Below, piece by piece: positions 1 through 6,044 of a stretch of 6,119 nucleotides of DNA. The notes beneath the pieces were generated by a model that saw nothing but the letters and a program-made list of their open reading frames with translations, was not told the origin of the DNA and searched no databases. The translations under genes were made by a program, and so were the position numbers. Source of the stretch: Egerieenecus merdigallinarum. Its GTDB lineage: Bacteria; Bacillota; Clostridia; Christensenellales; Aristaeellaceae. The stretch spans positions 1-6,119 of the forward strand of contig DVHS01000076.1 of assembly GCA_018711985.1 (NCBI GenBank), given 5' to 3'. The stretch's first letter is position 1, and every line of letters starts with the position of its first letter.

Positions 1-64
1 GAACGTTCCATTTTCCTAAAGCCGGAAAGCCGTTCCATATATCGAACATTTTCATTTCTAGCAT
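1..64 (-). CDS. Possible 5' end of a further gene, cut by the window edge
   Basis: After mnmA stops, an open frame starts 15 bases downstream with three in-frame ATG codons (start bases 64, 55 and 49) and stays open to the window edge. From the first ATG it reads MLEMKMFDIWNGFPALGKWN. No good Shine-Dalgarno precedes any of the three ATGs, and another frame, from an ATG at 38, is also open to the edge. With about 21 codons visible, coding is only a possibility. The stretch is AT-richer than the upstream genes, so it could equally be an intergenic or promoter region. I do not recognise a family. Confidence 0.25.
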   Translation of the reverse strand, partial: MLEMKMFDIWNGFPALGKWNV

Positions 65-79
65 CCCAATCGTTTGTAT

Positions 80-1165
80 TTATATTTCCCCGGCATTTTC
101 CACCAAGTCAATTACGCATCCGCCCAGGCAGGTTTCGCCCTGATAGAGCACGCAGCTCTGTCCGGGGGTGATTGCCCGCTGCTTCGTCAGCGCATGAATC
201 TCCATCGCCCCATCCCGGCAGCATACCTCCACCGGCTGATCAGACTGCCGGTAGCGGAATCGTGCCTGGCAGCGCAGGGTTTCACCCTCCGCCATGGGGG
301 CTTGACCGATCCAGGTCACATCGATTCCCCGGGCCCGGGTAGCGTACAGCAGGGGGTGATCCTCCCCCTGCGCCACCAGCAGGCGGTTCCTCTCCAGGTC
401 CTTGCCGATGACAAACCAGCTCCGCCCGTCACCGCTTCCGCCGATGCCCAGTCCCCGCCGCTGGCCCAGGGTATAGTACATCAATCCGTCATGGCGGCCC
501 ACCACCTTGCCATCGGGCGCAACCATGTCCCCGGGTTGGGCGGGTAGATACGTCTGCAAAAACTTTTTGAAATTGCGCTCACCGATAAAGCACACGCCGG
601 TAGAATCCTTCTTCTCGCTCACAGGAAGGCCCTTACGCCGGGCAATTTCCCGCACTTCGCCCTTGGTGAATCCACCCACGGGAAAAACGCTCTTTTTCAG
701 CTGCCAGGTTTTGAGCATGTAGAGGAAGTAGCTCTGGTCCTTTTGCGGATCGGTACCTTTCAGCAGCTCCCCCGCCTCGTTGGTGCGGACGAAGTGCCCC
801 GTGGCCATGCGGGAAGCCCCTAGTTTCATGGCAAAGTCCAAAAAGGCGCGGAACTTAATCTCCCGGTTGCACAGCACGTCCGGATTGGGCGTGCGTCCGG
901 CGCGGTATTCCTTCAAAAAATAGCTGAACACCCGATCCCAGTACTCCCGGGCAAAGTTCACCCCATAGTAAGGGATGCCTATGTCATCGCAAACGGCGCG
1001 CACGTCCCGCCAGTCGCTCTCGGCGGTACAGACGCCGCTTTCGTCCTGCTCCTCCCAATTTTTCATAAACACGCCGATCACGTCGTACCCCTGCTCCTTG
1101 AGCAGCAGCGCCGCCACCGAGGAGTCCACGCCCCCGGACATGCCCACCACAATCCGTTCACTCAT
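80..1165 (-). CDS. mnmA: tRNA-specific 2-thiouridylase MnmA
   Basis: MnmA is a cytosolic enzyme that adenylates C2 of the wobble uridine (U34) in tRNA-Lys, -Glu and -Gln and replaces its oxygen with sulfur, which comes as persulfide from a cysteine desulfurase directly or through a relay. The 361-residue protein has the usual family length. Visible motifs are the N-terminal PP-loop SGGVDSS (residues 10-16), the RTPNPDVLCNREIKF block with the first catalytic cysteine C99, ATGHF (121-125), DQSYFL (143-148), and STGVCFIGER with the second catalytic cysteine C192. The C-terminal part, about 200-361, matches the central and beta-barrel domains. The start is fixed by GGAGG 7 bases upstream. Its ATG overlaps the tmk stop in ATGA, so it is probably translationally coupled as the last gene of the yaaO-like/tmk operon. 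All key residues are present. No cysteine desulfurase gene is adjacent in this window. Confidence 0.97.
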   Translation of the reverse strand: MSERIVVGMSGGVDSSVAALLLKEQGYDVIGVFMKNWEEQDESGVCTAESDWRDVRAVCDDIGIPYYGVNFAREYWDRVFSYFLKEYRAGRTPNPDVLCNREIKFRAFLDFAMKLGASRMATGHFVRTNEAGELLKGTDPQKDQSYFLYMLKTWQLKKSVFPVGGFTKGEVREIARRKGLPVSEKKDSTGVCFIGERNFKKFLQTYLPAQPGDMVAPDGKVVGRHDGLMYYTLGQRRGLGIGGSGDGRSWFVIGKDLERNRLLVAQGEDHPLLYATRARGIDVTWIGQAPMAEGETLRCQARFRYRQSDQPVEVCCRDGAMEIHALTKQRAITPGQSCVLYQGETCLGGCVIDLVENAGEI

Positions 1166-2445
1166 GCTTCCGCCTCCGTCAGCCGGTCCAATACCTGGCG
1201 CCAGATGTCCTCCGCCACCTTTTCCGGCGCCTGCGCGGCGTCCACCCGCACGAAGCGCTCCGGTTCCGCCGCGACGATCTCCTGATAGGCCGCTTCCACC
1301 CGACCGTGAAAGGACTCCGCCTGCAATTCCAGCCGGTCCAGGGTGGTGGCCGCGCTGCGGCGCTTCATGGCCGCCACATGGTCAATATCCAGGTATACCG
1401 TGGCATCGGGCATGGTGCCGTCCACCGCGGGCGCGTTGATCTCCTTCACCCGCGCGACGCCCAGTTTCCGTCCGCCCCCCTGGTAGGCCACGGAGGAGTC
1501 CACAAACCGGTCGCACAGCACCAGCTTGCCCGCCTCCAGCGCCGGGCGGATCACCTGCCGCACATGCTGCGCCCGGGACGCCGCGTACAGCAGCGCCTCG
1601 GTCACGTCGGTCATCTCGCCATTGGCCGGGTCCAGCAGCAGCTGGCGGATCTTCTCCGCGATGCCGCATCCCCCCGGTTCCCGGGTGCGGTATACGTCAA
1701 AGCCGAAGCGAAGCAGCCGGTCCTCCAGCAGCTGCGCCTGGGTGGTCTTGCCGCTGCCGTCCGGCCCCTCCATGGACAGGAAGCATCCCCGGGGAACGGG
1801 CGTATCCCCGCACAGGATCTCCTCCAGCGCCGCCACCGTGGGCGCATAGGCCCCGCAGCCCGCGGCCCGCAGCTCCGCCTCGTCCCCGTAGCCATAGCCC
1901 ACGCCCACGCTGTCAATGCCCACCGCCCGGGCGCCTTCCACGTCAAAGCGCCGGTCACCCACCATCACCGCAGTGGCGTAGGTGGCGGGCAAGGCCCGGC
2001 GGATCAGCTGTTCCTTGCTGGCGGAGGTATCCTCCGGCCGGGTTCCGGCCACCGCGTCAAAGAAGCCCTCCAGGCGGAAGTGCCGCAGAATCCGCTCCGT
2101 GGGGATCTGCGGCTTCCCTGTGGCAATGCCCAGGTAGCAGCCCGCCCGCTTCAGCCGCACCAGCAGCCGCCGGATACCCGGGTACACCCGGTTTTCCAGC
2201 AAGCCCGTAACGTTATACCGCTCCCGGTAAAAATCCACCGCGCGGCCGGCTTCCTCCTCCGTCATGGACATATAGGTCTGGAAGGAGAAAAACAGCGGCG
2301 GCCCGATAAACCGGCGCAGGGTTTCCGCGTCCGGCGCGGGGCGGCCCATCTTCTCCGCCGCATACCGCACACAGTTCCAGATGCCTTCCTCCGACTGGGT
2401 CAGCGTCCCATCCAGGTCAAACAATACCGCCCTTACCGCACACAT
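1162..2445 (-). CDS. tmk: HAD-family phosphatase fused to thymidylate kinase (dTMP kinase)
   Basis: One uninterrupted 427-residue frame carries two enzymes. Residues 1 to about 215 form a HAD hydrolase of the phosphoglycolate phosphatase/5'-nucleotidase type: FDLDGTL (D10, D12), the cap-region signature GPPLFFSF (48-55), T109 in ATGKP, K144, and GDRRFD (163-168, with D164 and D168). Residues about 219-427 form a full-length dTMP kinase, which makes dTDP from dTMP with ATP. It has P-loop GPDGSGKTTQ (227-236), REPGG (255-259), the DR motif in CDRFVDSS (311-318), YQGGGR (321-326) and an Arg-rich lid (about 361-371). The glycine after the P-loop Asp plus lid arginines suggest a type II (bacterial) kinase. 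The start at 2445 is set by AAGGAG 10 bases upstream; the in-frame extension to 2778 is an antisense-like shadow of the preceding gene. I found no credible separate start for the kinase at the junction. The kinase assignment is firm; the HAD substrate is unknown. Confidence 0.95.
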   Translation of the reverse strand: MCAVRAVLFDLDGTLTQSEEGIWNCVRYAAEKMGRPAPDAETLRRFIGPPLFFSFQTYMSMTEEEAGRAVDFYRERYNVTGLLENRVYPGIRRLLVRLKRAGCYLGIATGKPQIPTERILRHFRLEGFFDAVAGTRPEDTSASKEQLIRRALPATYATAVMVGDRRFDVEGARAVGIDSVGVGYGYGDEAELRAAGCGAYAPTVAALEEILCGDTPVPRGCFLSMEGPDGSGKTTQAQLLEDRLLRFGFDVYRTREPGGCGIAEKIRQLLLDPANGEMTDVTEALLYAASRAQHVRQVIRPALEAGKLVLCDRFVDSSVAYQGGGRKLGVARVKEINAPAVDGTMPDATVYLDIDHVAAMKRRSAATTLDRLELQAESFHGRVEAAYQEIVAAEPERFVRVDAAQAPEKVAEDIWRQVLDRLTEAEA

Positions 2446-3788
2446 AGCAGCTTTTCTCCTTCCACGCCAAAGCGCCGCCGGGGCCCCGCCTGGGCCAGCG
2501 CCGCGGCCGTCTGTTCCGTAATCATCTCCCCGGGAGCCACCAGGGGAATGCCCGGCGGATAAAGCCCCGCCGAAGCCGCCGCCACGCGCCCGCCCGCCCG
2601 GGAAAGTTCCACCCACTCCACCTGGCCCAGCGCCGCTTCCCGGGGCGGCAACCGCCGGGGTGGCAGCGGCTGAGCATAGGCCGTGACCGGCAGCTCCACC
2701 GCCTGGGGTGGAATCTCGCGCAGCGCTTCCCCCAGGCGGGCCAGACGTGCCCCGTCGTCCATGGCCGTCAGGATGCACACCACCCGGTGGATATCGTGCA
2801 TCTCCACATCCATGCCCCGCTGGGCCAGCGCCCGGTCCAGGGCCTCGCCACCCTGGGGCGCGCGGATCACCAGCCGCGTGGGGTCAAACTCCAGCCCGGT
2901 GTCCCCCCAGGCCGCTTGTCCATCCCCATAGCCCAGGGCCGGAAGCTGCGTCCGCAGGGCATCCGCCGCGGCGCATACCGCCGTCAGACGCTCCCTGCCC
3001 TGCGCCTCCATGTACGCCCGGGCATCATCCACGGACATCATCAGCACATAATTGGGCGAGGAGGTTTGCGTCATGCGCAGCAGCCGCAGCGCCCGCGGCC
3101 CGTCCTCCGGGTCCCGCAGGTGCAGCACCGCCGTGCCTGTAAGGCTGGGCAGCGTTTTGTGGCAGGACTGCACCCAGGCATCCGCCCCGGCCTGTGCCGC
3201 TCCGGTCAGGCCGGGCAGCCAGGGCAGGTGCGCCCCGTGGGCTTCGTCCACCACCAGGCGGCATCCCTGTTTCCGGGCCGCCGCCGCAATTCGCCCAAGG
3301 GGCAGGCATCCTCCGTAATAATCCGGCCGGGTCACCAGCAGGCACCGTGCCTCGGGGTGCGCCGCCAGGGCATCCAGCACGGTTTCCTCCCGCAGGTATC
3401 CATAGCCATCCCCGGTGAAGGTCAGCGGCATAAACACCGGGCGCAGGTCGCCCAGGATGCACCCGTTCACCGCGGAAAGGTGCGCGTTTCGGGGCAAGAG
3501 CACCGTATCCCCGGGATGGGCATACAGCATGAGCATGGCCTGTATCCCCGCGGTGGAACCGTTGTGCAGAAACAGCGCCGCACCGCTGCCCGCCGCCCGG
3601 GCATAGCGCTCCTGGGCCAGGCGCAGGCCGTTTTCCGGACAATACAGGTCGTCCGTGCCCGGCAGTTCCGTGGTATCCAGGGCGTAGGCGTCCACCGGCC
3701 CGAAAGGCCCCCGGCCCTTGTGCCCGGGCATATGAAAGCTAAGCCGCTCCCGGTTGCCCTCCAGCATTTCCCACACAGGGCGATCCAT
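2433..3788 (-). CDS. YaaO-like PLP-dependent enzyme, Orn/Lys/Arg decarboxylase family
   Basis: This 451-residue cytosolic protein belongs to the fold-type I PLP family of arginine/lysine/ornithine decarboxylases (Bacillus SpeA and YaaO type). Seen in the sequence are the family opening FHMPGHKGR (18-26), TELPGTDDLYCPEN (40-53), the PLP phosphate-binding NGST (76-79), DEAHGAH (181-187), whose Asp should contact the PLP ring nitrogen, and SCHKTLPSLT with Schiff-base lysine K211. The tail beyond about 370 corresponds to the C-terminal domain. It is slightly shorter than SpeA. The likely reaction is decarboxylation of a basic amino acid, but the substrate cannot be read from the motifs and the family includes members of unknown activity. 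The ATG at 3788 has GGGAGG 8 bases upstream and a promoter just before it. The frame extends in-frame to 4013, but that extension crosses the promoter and a terminator and is rejected. Being directly upstream of tmk mirrors yaaO-tmk in Bacillus. Confidence 0.9.
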   Translation of the reverse strand: MDRPVWEMLEGNRERLSFHMPGHKGRGPFGPVDAYALDTTELPGTDDLYCPENGLRLAQERYARAAGSGAALFLHNGSTAGIQAMLMLYAHPGDTVLLPRNAHLSAVNGCILGDLRPVFMPLTFTGDGYGYLREETVLDALAAHPEARCLLVTRPDYYGGCLPLGRIAAAARKQGCRLVVDEAHGAHLPWLPGLTGAAQAGADAWVQSCHKTLPSLTGTAVLHLRDPEDGPRALRLLRMTQTSSPNYVLMMSVDDARAYMEAQGRERLTAVCAAADALRTQLPALGYGDGQAAWGDTGLEFDPTRLVIRAPQGGEALDRALAQRGMDVEMHDIHRVVCILTAMDDGARLARLGEALREIPPQAVELPVTAYAQPLPPRRLPPREAALGQVEWVELSRAGGRVAAASAGLYPPGIPLVAPGEMITEQTAAALAQAGPRRRFGVEGEKLLCVR

Positions 3789-3819
3789 CCTACGCGCCTC
3801 CCTTCCCACATACCGCTTT

Positions 3820-3848
3820 ATTGTACCCGAGCATGGCGCGGAATGCAA
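3820..3848 (-). promoter_or_regulatory. Sigma-70/SigA-type promoter of the yaaO-like/tmk/mnmA operon
   Basis: On the minus strand, TTGCAT (3848-3843) is followed after exactly 17 bases by TACAAT (3825-3820). The -10 box matches the consensus at 5 of 6 positions. The -35 box matches only the TTG half. A start near 3813 would give a leader of roughly 25 bases before the ATG at 3788, enough to hold its GGGAGG ribosome binding site. The promoter sits between the upstream terminator and the first gene, where one is expected. No operator or riboswitch fits in the short leader. Confidence 0.72.
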
Positions 3849-3864
3849 GGGTGGCGGCGCGCAC

Positions 3865-3907
3865 AAAAAAGGCGGGCGCTTCGCCACTAAGCGGTGCGCC
3901 CGCCTTT
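3865..3907 (-). terminator. Rho-independent terminator after the thioesterase gene
   Basis: On the minus strand AAAGGCGGGCGC (3907-3896) pairs perfectly with GCGCCCGCCTTT (3879-3868), giving a 12-bp stem. The 16-base loop can form a further CGC/GCG pairing. The stem is followed by a run of six T (3870-3865). It lies 54 bases beyond the thioesterase stop and ends 16 bases before the -35 box of the next promoter. The plus strand has no T-run after the stem, so it acts in one direction only. Confidence 0.93.
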
Positions 3908-3961
3908 GGTTGTAATGCCGTGCCTTTTCGGGCTGCAAGCGCCCTTTCAAGCCCTGTCTTG

Positions 3962-4429
3962 CTAGCCCCGCCGTGCCTTGCGGGCCTTGGCCCGGAGATT
4001 GCCGGCCTCCCACTCCGCAAAGTCCTCCTCTGTTTCCAGCAGCAGGGAAGGAACGGGGGTGGGCTTGTGGGTTTTCGGGTCCAGGGCCACCATGACCAGG
4101 TAGGCGCGGTTGACCTGCCGCCGCTCCCCGCCCAGGGACTCCACGAAAGTATCCACCCGCACTTCCATGCTGGTGCGCCCCACATGGGTGATGCGCCCCT
4201 CCATGGCGATGGTATCGTTCACAAAGGCCGGAGCCTGAAACTCCAGCTGGTCCACCGAGGCGGTGGTCACTTCACACCCGGAATGCCGCCGGGCGACCAC
4301 CCCCGCCACCACGTCAATCCACTGCATCAGCCTGCCCCCAAAGAGCCGGTTGTAGCCGTTCAGATCCGCGGGCATCAAAATTTCCACATGGGTGGTGCGG
4401 GAATCCGAAATCCGTTTAGGCGAGCACAT
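3962..4429 (-). CDS. Hotdog-fold acyl-CoA thioesterase (YciA/YkhA type)
   Basis: The 155-residue protein is a single-domain cytosolic acyl-CoA hydrolase of the hotdog superfamily, hydrolysing acyl-CoA to free acid and CoA. Family members usually form trimers or hexamers. The signature block is clear: NGYNRLFGGRLMQWIDVVAG (residues 24-43), including the LFGG turn (29-32) and the conserved Asp D39 on the central helix, followed by VTTASVDQLEFQAPAFVNDTI (54-74) and the strand region RTSMEVRVDTF (85-95). The last ten or so residues are basic (KARKARRG). The chosen ATG at 4429 has GAGGAGG only 6 bases upstream; an in-frame ATG at 4444 would place that site inside the gene. The gene starts inside the end of the preceding glycosyltransferase-like gene (14-base overlap), so translation is probably coupled. 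Chain-length preference cannot be inferred. Confidence 0.92.
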   Translation of the reverse strand: MCSPKRISDSRTTHVEILMPADLNGYNRLFGGRLMQWIDVVAGVVARRHSGCEVTTASVDQLEFQAPAFVNDTIAMEGRITHVGRTSMEVRVDTFVESLGGERRQVNRAYLVMVALDPKTHKPTPVPSLLLETEEDFAEWEAGNLRAKARKARRG

Positions 4430-5903
4430 GAAATTCCTCCTCACGGCTTAGCATGGTCAGCCCCAGCAATTCCCGGGGGCCCGGCAGCTCCACCGGGGTA
4501 AACCAGTCGGGATGCGCCTGCATCATTTGCAGCCACAGGTCCTGTTCCCAGGGCAGGGATTCCCCGGCTTCCAGGGCCGCCTGGCACAGGGCAAGGGTCT
4601 CCTGGCACACCGCGTCCAGCCGGCCCGCCGGTACCACGATCATGGACGTGTCCGGCACGCCGCCCACCATGGCCAGGCAAATGGTTTCCTGGCACACCGC
4701 GTCCCAGTTCACCGCCGCGCCCTCATACACCGGATAGCGCTGGTACCCGAAGTCCACCCAGACATAATGGGTCTGGTTGGGATATTTTTCCCGGGTTTTG
4801 CGCAGGAGGAACACCCGGCTCAGGCGCAGGTAATTCAGCGCCTCCTCCGGGCGCAGGGCGCATTCCAGGGGCAGGGCATAGCGCCGCTTGTATTCCAAGA
4901 GATTGGGATACTGGCCCGTAAGCTGCCGGAGCTTGTCCCCCTCGGCATAGCAGGTCATGGGGATCGCCCGGATGCGGCTCAAATAGTGGAACCAGCAAAG
5001 GTACTCCTCCGGGAGGTTGGGCGGCGCCACCGGCAGGTTGATATACGCCGTGGCGCACATGGGCCTGGACTGGTTGTTCCGGCAAAGCAGGCGGTGCACC
5101 GCCTCCTGCCATTTCACCGGCAGCGGCACACAGGTGGGAAAGGTCAGCTCCGGGCTGGTCAGCCCCAGGCGCGCCATGGGGCTTAACTGCCGCGTATCCA
5201 GCCGCAGGCCAAAGCGCTTTTCAAAGCGTTGCAGCACCCGTTCCTCCCCCTCCACCGGGCAGGGCGGCAGGGGATCATCCCAGGTGAGGTGCATCAGCGC
5301 CTGCCGCAGGGTATACAGATCCCACCGCTGCTGAAAGGCCGCCAGGAACCGCGGCCCCTGGCTGTGCGCCACCTGCTGAAAAAAAGCCGCCGGTCCAAAG
5401 CAAAACCGCGGATGCAGAAACGCGCACCGCTGGGATTGCCTGGCATAGCGCAGGGGCGTTCCCCGATGGAAGCAGATCCGTCCCCCTTCGTCAAAGCCCT
5501 CCACCGCCACGGGGCACACCGCATCCACCGGGTCCTCCGGCCGGGGGAGATATCCCGTCAGCACGCAGGCAGGCGTGTCGCTCCCGGGCTGGCACGCGCG
5601 CAGCTCCCGCAAAAGCTGCAAATCCCAGTGGTGGACAAAGCGCATCTGCGGGCAACCCACCAGCAGATAGTTTTCCCCCTGCCACAGCTCCTGGAAGTCC
5701 ATCCACGGGTCCGCAGCCGGGACCAGAAACTGGCACGCGCCCAGGCGGCGCAGCGCCGCAATCTCCATCTCGCTGGGTTCCTCCAGCAGGGAAAGCGCAT
5801 AGCTTATCCGCCGGGGCGCAACGGCGTTGTGCGCCGCGCTGCGCAGCGCCTCCTCCGCGTCCGCCGCACGGGCCGCCGCCATCATCAGTAAAATGCGTTC
5901 CAC
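4416..5903 (-). CDS. Two-domain glycosyltransferase-like protein (GlcNAc-transferase-like plus HtrL/YibB-like)
   Basis: This 495-residue protein starts with GTG at 5903. It has no signal peptide or membrane segment and contains 19 cysteines, suggesting a reduced cytosolic location. Residues 1 to about 200 resemble the eukaryotic/bacterial GlcNAc-transferase family (Skp1 type): an opening helix, ELWQGENYLLV (72-82), MRFVHHWDLQLLREL (87-101), VLTGYLP (114-120) and FCFGPAAFF (167-175). The Asp-Ser-His-like motif expected before MRF is GCPQ (83-86) here, and the later Gly-Glu-Glu region reads FQQRWD (190-195), so this half may be catalytically inactive. Residues about 264-495 recall HtrL/YibB/WaaH proteins: ATAYINLP (284-291), EEYLCWFHYLSRI near 299-311, and YVWVDFGYQRYP (380-391), which keeps the WxDFGY core. 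Domain calls come from remembered family patterns, not a search. It overlaps the thioesterase gene. The acceptor, and whether it is active at all, are unknown. Confidence 0.6.
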   Translation of the reverse strand: MERILLMMAAARAADAEEALRSAAHNAVAPRRISYALSLLEEPSEMEIAALRRLGACQFLVPAADPWMDFQELWQGENYLLVGCPQMRFVHHWDLQLLRELRACQPGSDTPACVLTGYLPRPEDPVDAVCPVAVEGFDEGGRICFHRGTPLRYARQSQRCAFLHPRFCFGPAAFFQQVAHSQGPRFLAAFQQRWDLYTLRQALMHLTWDDPLPPCPVEGEERVLQRFEKRFGLRLDTRQLSPMARLGLTSPELTFPTCVPLPVKWQEAVHRLLCRNNQSRPMCATAYINLPVAPPNLPEEYLCWFHYLSRIRAIPMTCYAEGDKLRQLTGQYPNLLEYKRRYALPLECALRPEEALNYLRLSRVFLLRKTREKYPNQTHYVWVDFGYQRYPVYEGAAVNWDAVCQETICLAMVGGVPDTSMIVVPAGRLDAVCQETLALCQAALEAGESLPWEQDLWLQMMQAHPDWFTPVELPGPRELLGLTMLSREEEFHVLA

Positions 5904-5970
5904 GCTTTCGTCCTCCTTTGCCACATCCCTATGCTTACATTCTCCCTTACTCCCACCGCATCCTTGCGGA
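5904..5970 (-). other. Leader between terminator and glycosyltransferase-like gene; no clear promoter
   Basis: This short AT-richer gap must hold the promoter of the glycosyltransferase-like/thioesterase unit unless transcription reads through from upstream. I see no convincing -35/-10 pair. A small perfect inverted repeat, CCGCA-AGGA-TGCGG on the minus strand (5969-5956), follows the terminator T-run and could be a minor leader hairpin. The Shine-Dalgarno at 5912-5919 is the only firm element. Confidence 0.4.
5912..5919 (-). promoter_or_regulatory. Shine-Dalgarno that fixes a GTG start
   Basis: AAAGGAGG on the minus strand lies 8 bases before GTG at 5903. It is a full match to the 16S rRNA 3' end at optimal spacing. 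The frame is open up to an ATG at 6017, but that longer version would translate through the terminator hairpin at 5971-6003 and has no comparable site. This decides for the GTG start and a 495-residue product. Confidence 0.88.
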
Positions 5971-6003
5971 TTAAAAAATTCCCCGGGAAAATAACTCCCG
6001 AGG
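5971..6003 (-). terminator. Rho-independent terminator after the right-edge gene
   Basis: On the minus strand CCTCGGGA (6003-5996) pairs with TCCCGGGG (5988-5981), an 8-bp stem with one T-G wobble and a 7-base loop. It is followed by AATTTTTTAA (5980-5971), including six T in a row. It lies 41 bases after the stop of the partial gene at the right edge and separates that gene from the glycosyltransferase-like unit. The plus strand has no T-run on the other side. Confidence 0.9.
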
Positions 6004-6044
6004 AAGACCATTTTCATGCCATTGGTTGGGAATATTTCTTCACA

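Noticed and set aside
21..36. Short CGGAAAGCCG hairpin as a terminator after mnmA
   Set aside because: The stem is only 3 bp and no T-run follows on the minus strand.
1306..2562. Long plus-strand frame of 418 codons
   Set aside because: It lies entirely antisense to the HAD-tmk gene and part of the PLP enzyme gene, has no recognisable domain, and has a Pro/His/Gln/Arg-rich composition typical of a complement of GC-rich coding sequence.
2446..2778. N-terminal extension of the HAD-tmk frame by 111 residues
   Set aside because: The extension is Gly/Ala/Arg-rich low-complexity shadow of the PLP enzyme gene. A proper ribosome binding site precedes the ATG at 2445, right before the HAD motif.
2787..3890. 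Long plus-strand frame of 367 codons
   Set aside because: It is antisense to the well-supported PLP enzyme and runs through its promoter. It has no motifs and shadow-like composition.
3908..3961. Small inverted repeat GGGC/GCCC between the thioesterase stop and the terminator
   Set aside because: It has a four-base stem only, expected by chance in GC-rich sequence, with no T-run.
3789..4013. N-terminal extension of the PLP enzyme by 75 residues
   Set aside because: It would span a strong terminator and the operon promoter and overlap the thioesterase gene end. The family motif FHMPGHKGR is correctly placed from the start at 3788.
4512..5186. Plus-strand frame of 224 codons, with another at 5229-5891
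   Set aside because: Both are complementary to the glycosyltransferase-like gene and show no domain signature or convincing translation start.
5904..6044. Promoter for the glycosyltransferase-like unit, e.g. TTGATG near the upstream stop codon
   Set aside because: No acceptable -10 box lies at suitable spacing, and that candidate lies before the terminator.
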